Shown piece after piece: positions 1 through 6,929 of a stretch of DNA of 13,897 nt. A program made the translations under genes and the position numbers. Numbering within the stretch: the stretch's first letter is position 1; the number at the start of each line of letters is the position of its first letter. A model generated the notes under the pieces. That model was not told the DNA's origin. It did no database searches and worked only from the letters and a program-made list of their open reading frames with translations. This DNA is from an uncultured Actinomyces sp. (GTDB lineage: Bacteria > Actinomycetota > Actinomycetes > Actinomycetales > Actinomycetaceae): positions 1 through 13,897 of the forward strand of contig CALHID010000163.1 of NCBI GenBank assembly GCA_938030835.1, given 5' to 3'.

Positions 1-162
1 TCCGCCACTTGCGACCTGACGGAAGAAGGATTGGTAGATTGCCACGCAAATCGGAACGGCAAAAACCAAGAGGAACATGATGAAGAAGGGGGCCATAAAC
101 GCCCACCCGGTACGCGCATCGTGCCGCTCTCTAATGCGCCGGTTTTGAGTCTGGGACTGCAT
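1..162 (-). CDS. ABC sugar transporter permease, N-terminal fragment (runs off left edge)
   Basis: This is the first 54 codons of a minus-strand gene that continues past base 1. The translation begins MQSQTQNRRIRERHDARTGW, and is followed by a strongly hydrophobic stretch (AFMAPFFIMFLLVFAVPICV) and then IYQSFF. A short basic cytoplasmic head, a first transmembrane helix with a 'P' and a following 'YxSF' is typical of MalF/UgpA-type permeases of carbohydrate ABC transporters (CUT1). The ATG at 160-162 is preceded on the minus strand by AAGGTGA about 10 nt upstream. It lies 108 bp downstream of the solute-binding lipoprotein gene on the same strand, so it is very likely the membrane partner of that protein, with a second permease expected beyond the edge. 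The substrate cannot be read from this fragment; Gal-HexNAc disaccharide is inferred from lnpA next door. Confidence 0.85.
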   Translation of the reverse strand, partial: MQSQTQNRRIRERHDARTGWAFMAPFFIMFLLVFAVPICVAIYQSFFRQVASGG

Positions 163-221
163 CTATCAATCACCTTCGATTGTTCGCAGAATTATTGGGT
201 TATATGTCGAAGAATACGTAA

Positions 222-259
222 AGGGGTGTGGTTTCTCCGCGGAGAAACCACACCCCTCC
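222..259 (-). terminator. Perfect 19-bp-arm palindrome between binding-protein and permease genes
   Basis: Bases 222-240 and 241-259 are exact reverse complements, centred on CCGCGG, so transcripts of either strand can fold into a very stable hairpin. It starts 12 bp after the stop codon of the binding-protein gene and lies about 60 bp before the permease start. On the minus strand the stem is followed only by a short T run (CTTTACG), so it is a poor classical rho-independent terminator. A partial terminator or RNA-stabilising/processing hairpin, which keeps binding-protein mRNA in excess over permease mRNA, is the likely role (inference). Confidence 0.75.
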
Positions 260-270
260 GCGATGAGTGA

Positions 271-1599
271 TTACTCGGCGACGGGGAGGTTTGCGTCCTT
301 GAGCGACTTCACGGACTGCTCCTGAGCAGCCTTGAAGATGTCAATCACCTTGCCGGAACCGTCGCCAGCTGCGGTAGCGGCCTTGGTCATCGGAGCGCCG
401 ACGCTCGAGAAGAAGGGAATGTACGGGAAGTCAGGTGCCAGGTTGGCGTTAGCCTTCGACAGTTCAGCGAAGACATCCTGTCCGCCGTAGAACTCCTTGA
501 TCGAATCCGGGGTCTTCATGGTGCCGGTCGTGGCTGCAACGATCAGACCCTGCGAAACCAGAGCGTCGACCTGGGTGTTCAGCCAGTTGTTGAACTCCAT
601 TGCACCCTTGGGGTTCGCGCAGCCCTTCATGACTGCAACGCCAGAACCACCGTCGGGGCCGGTCAACGCGCCCTTGCCGAAATCGGGGAGCTGAGCAACT
701 GCCCATTCGCCCTTGTTGTCGGTCTTCTCCAGGTCACCGGAGATGAGCGGCGCTTCCCAAGCAGCACCGATCGTGCCGATCAGGGTCTTGTCGGTCAGGG
801 CCTTGGTGAAGGAATCTCCCCAGCGCTCGGTGACGAAGGTGGTCTTGTCATCGAGCATCGACTGCCAGAAGTCTGCAACGGTCTTGGCGGAAGCATCGTC
901 GATCTTGACGGTCCACTTGTCGTTTACAGCCTTGTACCAGACGCCGCCAGCTGCAGCTGCCTGTGCAGACAGGCCGTAATGTGCTTCATCGGTCTCGAAG
1001 GCGGAGATGTACTTGCCCTGGGCTGCTGCGGTCTTGGCAGCGGCCTTGAACTCGTCAAGGTTGGTGGGAACCTTGATTCCCAGCTTGTCGAACTCTGCCT
1101 TGTTGTAGTAGTAAACAAGCGGGCCGGTGTCCTGGGGCAGGCCGAAGTACTTGTCACCAACGCCGACCTGCGAGAATGCGCCGGCAGAGTAGTTGGTCTT
1201 GTACTGGTTGGCGTACTGGGTAACGTCTTCGAGCAGACCCTTGGTGAACATCTCGGGGACTTCGCCGTAGCCGATCTGCGCCAAGCAAGGTCCGGAGCCC
1301 GCCTTGACGTCAGTTTCAAGCTTCTTGATCATTTCGTTGGCCTTGCCATCGAACTTGACCGCCTGAACCTGAGTGTCAGGGTGTTCCTTGTTCCACTGAT
1401 CAACCAGCGTAGACACCTTGGTCATTCCTTCACCATCGGGAAGACGGTGCAGGTAGGTGATGGTCGCTGCCTTATCAGCAGATGCCGAAGAGCTTGCGGT
1501 GGAATCCGTCTTCGTGCCCGAACCCGAGCACGCAGTCAGACCCATCGCAGCGACTGACATGAGCGCGACAACGCTCATGGAACGGCGTGACATGTGCAT
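271..1599 (-). CDS. Carbohydrate ABC transporter solute-binding lipoprotein (GNB/LNB-binding type)
   Basis: This is an extracytoplasmic sugar-binding lipoprotein of 442 aa, the substrate-capture part of a CUT1-type ABC importer. The start at 1597-1599 (MHMSRRSMSV) was chosen because GAGAGGG sits 6 nt upstream; a 20-residue longer reading frame has no such site. A signal peptide with a basic head, a hydrophobic core and lipobox LTAC puts the acylated Cys at residue 24, followed by a Ser/Thr/Ala-rich linker. The mature part has the cluster-B binding-protein look (EFDKLGIKVPTNLDEFKAAA; FGLPQDTGPLVYYYNK). From memory the TITYLHRLPDGEGM and KFDGKANEMIKKLETDVK segments closely resemble the bifidobacterial galacto-N-biose/lacto-N-biose binding protein (GL-BP). 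It lies downstream of lnpA and upstream of the permease on the same strand. The family is secure; the ligand is inferred from similarity and context. Confidence 0.9.
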   Translation of the reverse strand: MHMSRRSMSVVALMSVAAMGLTACSGSGTKTDSTASSSASADKAATITYLHRLPDGEGMTKVSTLVDQWNKEHPDTQVQAVKFDGKANEMIKKLETDVKAGSGPCLAQIGYGEVPEMFTKGLLEDVTQYANQYKTNYSAGAFSQVGVGDKYFGLPQDTGPLVYYYNKAEFDKLGIKVPTNLDEFKAAAKTAAAQGKYISAFETDEAHYGLSAQAAAAGGVWYKAVNDKWTVKIDDASAKTVADFWQSMLDDKTTFVTERWGDSFTKALTDKTLIGTIGAAWEAPLISGDLEKTDNKGEWAVAQLPDFGKGALTGPDGGSGVAVMKGCANPKGAMEFNNWLNTQVDALVSQGLIVAATTGTMKTPDSIKEFYGGQDVFAELSKANANLAPDFPYIPFFSSVGAPMTKAATAAGDGSGKVIDIFKAAQEQSVKSLKDANLPVAE

Positions 1600-1633
1600 G
1601 TTGTTCCCTCTCCATCGTGGGATGTTTATAAGT

Positions 1634-1697
1634 TGACACCTTTTGTCAGCTTTATCCATTGCTCTCTTATGCTAACTCACAGAGAAGATGTCTGACA
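1634..1697. promoter_or_regulatory. Candidate operator pair upstream of the binding-protein gene (TGACA/TGTCA repeats)
   Basis: The 144-bp gap between lnpA and the binding-protein gene is AT-rich. It contains TGACA-N5-TGTCA (1634-1648) and TGTCTGACA (1689-1697), two inverted repeats of the same half-site. A TATAAA on the minus strand (1625-1630) could be a -10 element, but no well-spaced -35 is visible. The gap suggests that the transporter genes can be transcribed separately from lnpA. The regulator is unknown, and chance occurrence of such short arms is possible. Confidence 0.3.
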
Positions 1698-1743
1698 CAT
1701 TTTTAACCTGTGACGATGCAATTAGTTGATTACGATTTGATAA

Positions 1744-4044
1744 CTAGTCTAAATCTTCCTTCTTCCACTGGGTCCAACGCCCTTCGCCAGGCGTCAAATC
1801 CACGGTACATTCCAGACCAAAGCCAGTGATGACGCTCGAAGATGGAGCATCAGAATCATTGTAAATAAAGGCAAGTTGCGACTTGGGATACCAAGCGACC
1901 TCAACGTCAGGATTGGATGACGCAAGGACACAATCCCATTGATCTTCTCGGTGCGCCGCCCACATAATCGCGCGATGCAAAAGCCTGCTATTGACAGTCG
2001 ACCAGGTCAGTCCGGCAAGGTAAACGCCCCTACCCAAGCAGAAATCATGCGCAGAGGCGCGCACGCTCCCCCGCTCCATCACAAGCACAGAAGTGTCAGG
2101 ATCCGTAACTACGACATCCCCTGGGTCTTCACCGAAAACATAGTCCCCATCAAGGTCAGCAGTAATGAAATGTTCTGGCACAACCTCGTCGTAGCGGTCC
2201 TTGGACAGGGACCACGAGATTTCTTGATCCACACCCAAGACGTCCGCGAGCGCAAAAATGCTTCCGCGGCAGATGCCGCCTCTATCCGCTTGTCCTTGAG
2301 TTCCCAACGAGGCCGTGGGCTGGCCGACCCCAATAAAGCCGCCACCGCGGGCAACAAAGCGACGCAGAGTATCTTGCAGTCGCAGGTCCTCCCAGACTTC
2401 CCCTCCGGAGAAGGCGGTATTCGCGGCGCCGGCGTTAATTACCACGTCGACATCCTTCAAAGAGGAATCTCCCCCATCGATGACCTCATCGAAAGACATG
2501 AAACGCACGTCAAAAGGAAGTCCTGCAAGGGCCTCGATAACCCCCAAGTAGGTATGGATCTGCTTGTACCACAGGGCATGGGCAACCATATGGGTCTGCC
2601 AGGTGCGCAGCTTTCCCCATGCGTTCAAAACGGCAACGCGCACGGGTGCACACGCAGGCTTTTCCCCGCCCGTGGCCTCGTGAAGGGAACGGAACTCCGC
2701 AAGGATCTCCTCCACACGGTCAATAAACTCGGGGAACTGCAAAGCCAAGGAAAGGTAGCCGCCATAGCCCATGCGGTCCAGGGGACTGCGGACGATTGCT
2801 CGACGAGCGGTGCGCCACGATTCGTTGGCCTCACCCAAGGGATCTCCGCCCTCACGGAAGACATCGGGGAAGAAGTAGGGAAGGAAACGCCCCTCGGTGT
2901 AGCGCACACCGGGAATATCGGAGATCATGCGGCAAGTTGCTGCCGAACCAACGGATCCAACAACCGCATCCATCTTGATCGAAGGGAAGTAAGGGCCGTA
3001 GGGCTCCATACCGATCCAGTTGTCGCCAAGGAACATCATGGCTTCGCGGCCTTCGTCGTGGACCTTGCGAACCAGTTCTCCAGCCTTTTCGGCGACTCGC
3101 TTGGAGGTGAAGTCAATCCAGTCCCGGAACACACGTGTTGGCGTACGGAAGGGGCAGTTGTACCAGCCGCCATCCACAAAGTCCTCGGGAGTCAGCGCAT
3201 AGCCGTATTCCTTTTCAAACTCTTCCATCGCCGGGATCGACACCGAGGCCGAGTATCCAAACCAATCGACGTAGCGTTCGCGGCCTCGGGAATCGAAAGC
3301 CAAAGTGAAGTGATAGAAGAAGGTCGTAAAACGAACCACGTCTACTTGAGGGTTCGCTTTCAGCCATGCAGCCAAGGCATCCTTGACGTGCTCCCAGGTC
3401 CGCGGGAATGCGACGTCGAAGGGGCGTTCCTTCACGCGACCTTCCTCAAGCGCCCAATCATTCGTCAGATAGTTGTACATCTGGGTGGAATCCCACATCT
3501 GCACGGCAAAGAAGTTCACGGTGTACACGTGGAAGGGAATGGGCTCGTGAATCGTCACCACCGCGCTCGATGCAGTGGGCGGTAGCTCTCCAACGATCGG
3601 CACGGGATCAACGACGGGTGAGGGCTTGACCTCTTGAACGCTCCATTCCGAAGGGTCCAGAGCCTGTCCGCTGGTTCGATCAATGACCTGCCACCAGCGG
3701 GAGGTATCGCATTGAGTATCTGGACGGAATTGCGCCTGGAACCATCCCTCCATGACATTGATACTCAAAGGCCCGCTTTCTGGGGCGGTATGAGGGTTTG
3801 AGGAAAGGTATTGGTGGATGCGCTCGCCTTCGCTCTGATCGGCCCAGTCTTCATCACCACGCGCGGGGAAATACGTGGAGTACACCTTTGCGAATGCGCG
3901 GTCGACCCATTCGGGAAGTTCTGTTCCATCGGAATTTCGCACTGCGTCCGCGCCAAGGCGTTCAACAAGAGCGCGCACTTCGGCATCGATTCCACGCTCA
4001 ATGGGAAGGGTGAGACGACCTGGCTTGGTCGATTTGTCAGTCAT
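1744..4044 (-). CDS. lnpA: GH112 1,3-beta-galactosyl-N-acetylhexosamine phosphorylase
   Basis: This cytoplasmic phosphorylase splits galacto-N-biose or lacto-N-biose (Gal-beta1,3-GalNAc/GlcNAc) with phosphate into alpha-Gal-1-P and the free N-acetylhexosamine. The 766-aa protein has the usual length of the family. Characteristic segments are the N-terminal GRLTLPIERGID, the TIM-barrel LGDNWIG near residues 339-345 (D341 aligns with the general-acid Asp of the Bifidobacterium longum enzyme), GVRYTEGRFLPYFFPD (379-394) and LNAWGKLRTWQ (473-483). Then follow a Rossmann-like domain with GGGFIGVGQP and a C-terminal beta domain. No signal peptide is present, consistent with intracellular action. 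The ATG at 4042-4044 has GGAG 5 nt upstream; a GTG two codons earlier overlaps that site and is unlikely. It is divergent from the SIS/kinase/aldolase operon and upstream of the transporter genes. Preference for GNB over LNB cannot be read directly, but the tagatose-type neighbours favour GalNAc release. Confidence 0.95.
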   Translation of the reverse strand: MTDKSTKPGRLTLPIERGIDAEVRALVERLGADAVRNSDGTELPEWVDRAFAKVYSTYFPARGDEDWADQSEGERIHQYLSSNPHTAPESGPLSINVMEGWFQAQFRPDTQCDTSRWWQVIDRTSGQALDPSEWSVQEVKPSPVVDPVPIVGELPPTASSAVVTIHEPIPFHVYTVNFFAVQMWDSTQMYNYLTNDWALEEGRVKERPFDVAFPRTWEHVKDALAAWLKANPQVDVVRFTTFFYHFTLAFDSRGRERYVDWFGYSASVSIPAMEEFEKEYGYALTPEDFVDGGWYNCPFRTPTRVFRDWIDFTSKRVAEKAGELVRKVHDEGREAMMFLGDNWIGMEPYGPYFPSIKMDAVVGSVGSAATCRMISDIPGVRYTEGRFLPYFFPDVFREGGDPLGEANESWRTARRAIVRSPLDRMGYGGYLSLALQFPEFIDRVEEILAEFRSLHEATGGEKPACAPVRVAVLNAWGKLRTWQTHMVAHALWYKQIHTYLGVIEALAGLPFDVRFMSFDEVIDGGDSSLKDVDVVINAGAANTAFSGGEVWEDLRLQDTLRRFVARGGGFIGVGQPTASLGTQGQADRGGICRGSIFALADVLGVDQEISWSLSKDRYDEVVPEHFITADLDGDYVFGEDPGDVVVTDPDTSVLVMERGSVRASAHDFCLGRGVYLAGLTWSTVNSRLLHRAIMWAAHREDQWDCVLASSNPDVEVAWYPKSQLAFIYNDSDAPSSSVITGFGLECTVDLTPGEGRWTQWKKEDLD

Positions 4045-4194
4045 TGTCACTCCGATGTGTTGATTTCAGCGTCATTGCGAAGAGGTAGACAACTTCGGGC
4101 ACTTATCCAGCTAGTCCTAAGTTATTTCCTTCTTGGTACGATAGTACAAGCACACCGAGGTGGTGATGCATTCCCGATAACAATGGAGACACCG
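4045..4194. promoter_or_regulatory. Divergent promoter/operator region between lnpA and the SIS operon
   Basis: These 150 bp separate the two divergently transcribed arms of the sugar locus. The clearest structure is the imperfect inverted repeat CTTGGTACGATAGTACAAG at 4132-4150. It overlaps -10-like hexamers on both strands: TACGAT at 4137-4142 (plus) and TACTAT at 4141-4146 (minus). A weaker CGAAG-N10-CTTCG repeat lies at 4078-4097. A repressor bound at the first site could shut both arms together. No consensus -35 was found for either direction, and no regulator gene lies in the window, so this is a candidate only. Confidence 0.45.
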
Positions 4195-5067
4195 ATGTCC
4201 CTTACTTCTGAAGAAATTAACAGCCAACCTGAGCTGTGGCGTCGAGTTCTTGACGTTCCCACTGATGCACTTCCCAAAGATGGTGAGGCCATTGCCGTCA
4301 TCGGATGTGGAACATCGTGGTTTATCGCGCAGGCATACACCGTCGCCCGCGAGCGCCAGGGCAAGGGTCTCTCTGATGCCTTCACCGCCACCGAATTCCC
4401 CTGGGATCGCCACTACGACCGCGTCGTGTGCCTGTCCCGTTCGGGCACGACAACTGAAATTATTGACATCCTGCACGGTCTGAAGGATCGCGGCGTCCCC
4501 AACGTCTTGATCACCGCTGTGGGCAACGGCCCCGCAACCCCCTACGCAGATGTTGAGGTTGTTCTGGACTTCGCCGATGAAGAATCCGTTGTCCAGACCC
4601 GTTTTGCAACCACTGCCCTTGCCTACTTCCGCCACAGCTTGGGCGACGATATCGCCGCAGCCGCGGATGACGCACAGCGCGCCCTCGAGCTCGAAATCCC
4701 CCAGCGCTGGGTTGATGCCGACCAGATCACCTTCCTGGGCACCGCATGGACCATTGGTCTGGCTAACGAAGCTGGCCTGAAGCTGCGTGAGGCATCTCAG
4801 TCGTGGACTGAGGTCTACCCCGCAATGGAGTACCGCCACGGTCCGATCTCCATCGCTCAGCCCGGCCGCCTGACCTGGGTTTTCGGCCCGGTTCCCGAGG
4901 GCATGGCCGATCAGGTTGCCGCAACTGGCGCCGAATTGGTGACTTTCGACGGTGACCCCATGGCTCACCTCGTTGTCGCACAGCGCCTCGCCGTTGCCCG
5001 CGCTGAGGCTCGCGGTCTCAACCCCGATACCCCGCGCCATCTGACCCGCTCGGTGATCCTCAAGTGA
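4195..5067 (+). CDS. SIS-domain sugar-phosphate isomerase/deaminase (AgaS-like)
   Basis: This 290-aa protein has two SIS folds. The first contains VIGCGTSWFIAQ (35-46) and CLSRSGTTTEI (79-89), the phosphosugar-binding serine/threonine loops. The second contains FLGTAWTIGLANEAGLKLRE (180-199) and EYRHGP (212-217), as in GlmS-isomerase/AgaS relatives, ending with RGLNPDTPRHLTRSV. AgaS-type enzymes convert galactosamine-6-P to tagatose-6-P and ammonia; that reaction fits the kinase and aldolase genes that follow, but ketose/aldose isomerisation or deglycation (FrlB-type) cannot be excluded. The protein is shorter than E. coli AgaS (about 384 aa, from memory). ATG 4195-4197 is chosen because GGAG lies 6 nt upstream; the in-frame ATG at 4183 overlaps that site. 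The stop overlaps the next start by 4 nt, implying translational coupling. Confidence 0.85.
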   Translation: MSLTSEEINSQPELWRRVLDVPTDALPKDGEAIAVIGCGTSWFIAQAYTVARERQGKGLSDAFTATEFPWDRHYDRVVCLSRSGTTTEIIDILHGLKDRGVPNVLITAVGNGPATPYADVEVVLDFADEESVVQTRFATTALAYFRHSLGDDIAAAADDAQRALELEIPQRWVDADQITFLGTAWTIGLANEAGLKLREASQSWTEVYPAMEYRHGPISIAQPGRLTWVFGPVPEGMADQVAATGAELVTFDGDPMAHLVVAQRLAVARAEARGLNPDTPRHLTRSVILK

Positions 5068-5984
5068 GCAACTCGGACCAGAAGCTCGCTATCGGGATCG
5101 ATGTCGGCGGCACCACCATCAAGGGGGTGCTCGCTGACACCCGCGGCACTGTGATTACCTCTTCAGAGGCCGTCGCGACCCCCCAGACCGGCGCTGATGA
5201 TGTCGTTTCTGCGGTCGCGCGTCTGGCCCGAACTCTTCGCAAAGCTTCGGTCGATGCGCCCGTCGGCGTGTGCGTTCCTGGAATTATTGACGAAGAACAT
5301 GGAATTGGTATTTTTTCTGCCAATTTGGGGTGGAAAGACGCTCCTTTAAGCGAAAAACTTTCCGAAGCCCTGGGTTCCTTCGTCCCCCTGGGGCACGATG
5401 TCCGCTCGGGCGCTCTTGCCGAGGCCCTGTGGGGCGTTCGCCGCCCCTCCTGCCTGTATGTGGCGGTGGGGACCGGGATCGCTTCGGGTGTTGTGATCAA
5501 TTCGCGCCTCGCACCGGCACCTCCATGGGCTGGTGAGATCGGGCAGGTTCCCGTTCCACACCCCGATCGCCCCTATGAGGTTGTTCCGGTGGAGCAGGTC
5601 GCTTCAGCCAGCGGTATTGCACGCCGGGCGATCGAGGCCGGGATCGTCCCCGAAGGATCGGGGGCCCGCGAAGTTGAGGAACTTGCCCTTTCATCCAGCG
5701 ATAACGCTCGAAAGGCACGCGAGATCCTTGAGACCTCGATGAGCCTGCTGGGCGGAATTCTTGCAACGGTGTGCCACCAGGTTGGTTCACTTCCCGTCGT
5801 GCTGGGAGGTGGCCTTTGCAAAGGTGGCTCACTGGTTTACGATCCCCTGCGTAAAAGCTTGGAATCGGGGTGCACGGTCATGCCCGCACCTGCGCTGCTT
5901 TCCGCTGCTTTAGGTTCCTCGTCTCAGGCACTGGGTGCCGCAGCTTTGGCATTCCAGAGCCATGGAATCGAGGTTGAATCATGA
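5064..5984 (+). CDS. ROK-family sugar kinase lacking the zinc motif
   Basis: This 306-aa ROK kinase is predicted to phosphorylate a hexose or N-acetylhexosamine with ATP. Visible motifs are the N-terminal phosphate loop GIDVGGTTIKG (11-21), CVPGIID (70-76), the catalytic-Asp region GHDVRSGALAE (110-120, D112), the second phosphate loop VAVGTGIASG (133-142) and VLGGGL (246-251). Unusually, the GExGH + CxCGxxGC zinc signature of most ROK proteins is absent: the segment reads AGEIGQVPVPHPDRPYEVVP. No helix-turn-helix precedes the kinase domain, so it is an enzyme rather than a ROK repressor. The GTG start overlaps the upstream stop by 4 nt (GTGA), and its own stop overlaps the following ATG. GalNAc/GlcNAc or galactosamine kinase is the context-based guess for the acceptor released by LnpA. 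Confidence 0.88.
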   Translation: MSNSDQKLAIGIDVGGTTIKGVLADTRGTVITSSEAVATPQTGADDVVSAVARLARTLRKASVDAPVGVCVPGIIDEEHGIGIFSANLGWKDAPLSEKLSEALGSFVPLGHDVRSGALAEALWGVRRPSCLYVAVGTGIASGVVINSRLAPAPPWAGEIGQVPVPHPDRPYEVVPVEQVASASGIARRAIEAGIVPEGSGAREVEELALSSSDNARKAREILETSMSLLGGILATVCHQVGSLPVVLGGGLCKGGSLVYDPLRKSLESGCTVMPAPALLSAALGSSSQALGAAALAFQSHGIEVES

Positions 5985-6907
5985 TCTGGACCTTCACTCC
6001 CAATCCGGCTCTGGATATTACGTGGCAGGCTCCTGATCAAACCCGCGGTCAGGTTCACCGCATCACGGAGTATTCCCAGCGTCCGGGAGGGAAGGGACTG
6101 AATGTCTCTCGCGTCTTGGACCAGCTCGGTGTCCCCAGCCATGCAACAGGTTTCTTGGGGGGTGCAACCGGCAATGTGATCGCCTCGCTGATGAAGGAAA
6201 TAACTACTCTGGTGACGCCAGAGTGGGTTGAGGTTCCTTTCCAAACGCGACGCTCAATCGCCATGATTGACGACACCGCCACGGTGTACAACGAGTCCGG
6301 TCATGCTCTAGATCCTGATTCCTGGAAGCAGATGGCTGATCTTTTGGGCAGCCGCCTGAACGGCGATGACCTCTTGGTCGTTTCAGGTTCTCTTCCTGGA
6401 AGTAGCACTTTTGAGGTTCTCGAGCCGGTGTTGCGCCGTGTCCGTCAGATCGGTTGCCGCATCATTTTGGATACCTCAGGGCCGTCCTTGGTTGAGTGCG
6501 CAGCGTGGGCCGATGTCCTCAAGCCCAATCACTTGGAGCTCCTCGAAGCTACGGGTGCGTCCTCCATCGAAGAGGGTGCACGTGCCCTTATCGAGCAGGG
6601 ACCGAGCTGGGTGTGTGTATCGCGAGGTGAAGAGGGAATGGACCTCTTCTCTCGCGAGAGCCATTGGCACGCCGAGGCCGGAGTTGTCCTTCAGGGCAAT
6701 CCCACCGGTGCCGGCGATGCCTGCGTTGCATCCCTCGCTCGCTCGCTTGCTCAGGCTGGGGACGACCTTGAGTCAGAGATTCCTACTGCCATTGCCGAGG
6801 CCGTCGCAACCTCTGCGGCCGCGGTGACGATGCCCGTCGCTGGGGAGATTGACCTTCCCCTCCGCGAGGAGCTTCTTTCCCGTATTTCTCCTGTTCGCCT
6901 GTCCTAA
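5981..6907 (+). CDS. PfkB-family (1-phosphofructokinase type) sugar-phosphate kinase, likely tagatose-6-phosphate kinase
   Basis: This 308-aa ribokinase-fold enzyme belongs to the 1-phosphofructokinase/LacC branch. It has the N-terminal TPNPALD (6-12), PfkB signature 1 with RPGGKGLNVSR (34-44), VVSGSLPG (133-140), LKPNHLE (180-186) and signature 2 NPTGAGDA (240-247), whose D246 is the catalytic base. Members phosphorylate fructose-1-P or tagatose-6-P to the 1,6-bisphosphate. With an AgaS-like enzyme upstream and a KbaY/GatY-like aldolase downstream, tagatose-6-phosphate is the most economical substrate. No PTS or fructose-transport gene is visible to support fructose-1-P. The ATG overlaps the ROK stop (ATGA), so the gene is co-translated with the upstream kinase. 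The family is secure, the exact substrate inferred. Confidence 0.88.
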   Translation: MIWTFTPNPALDITWQAPDQTRGQVHRITEYSQRPGGKGLNVSRVLDQLGVPSHATGFLGGATGNVIASLMKEITTLVTPEWVEVPFQTRRSIAMIDDTATVYNESGHALDPDSWKQMADLLGSRLNGDDLLVVSGSLPGSSTFEVLEPVLRRVRQIGCRIILDTSGPSLVECAAWADVLKPNHLELLEATGASSIEEGARALIEQGPSWVCVSRGEEGMDLFSRESHWHAEAGVVLQGNPTGAGDACVASLARSLAQAGDDLESEIPTAIAEAVATSAAAVTMPVAGEIDLPLREELLSRISPVRLS

Positions 6908-6929
6908 TTTGTCAAGAAAGTAGGTCGCT

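Noticed and set aside
31..270. 79-codon plus-strand frame at the left end
   Set aside because: It overlaps the permease N-terminus on the other strand and reads through the palindrome, with no family features.
979..1557. 192-codon plus-strand frame opposite the binding-protein gene
   Set aside because: It is a shadow of the lipoprotein coding frame and shows no domain or credible ribosome site.
1600..1659. 20-residue N-terminal extension of the binding protein
   Set aside because: It would place a non-signal sequence before the lipoprotein signal. A good ribosome site sits directly before the ATG at 1597-1599.
1939..3585. 548-codon open frame on the plus strand opposite lnpA
   Set aside because: It is a mirror of the GH112 coding frame. 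The translation has no recognisable domain, and the minus-strand frame is unmistakably GH112.
4034..4050. Direct TGACA repeats at the lnpA start
   Set aside because: They fall on the first codons (ATGACTGACAAA) and the ribosome site, so coding constraint and chance explain them better than a regulatory site.
4117..5040. 307-codon open frame on the minus strand opposite the SIS gene
   Set aside because: It is antisense to a clear SIS-domain protein, and its translation is low-complexity Gly/Cys-rich with no family features.
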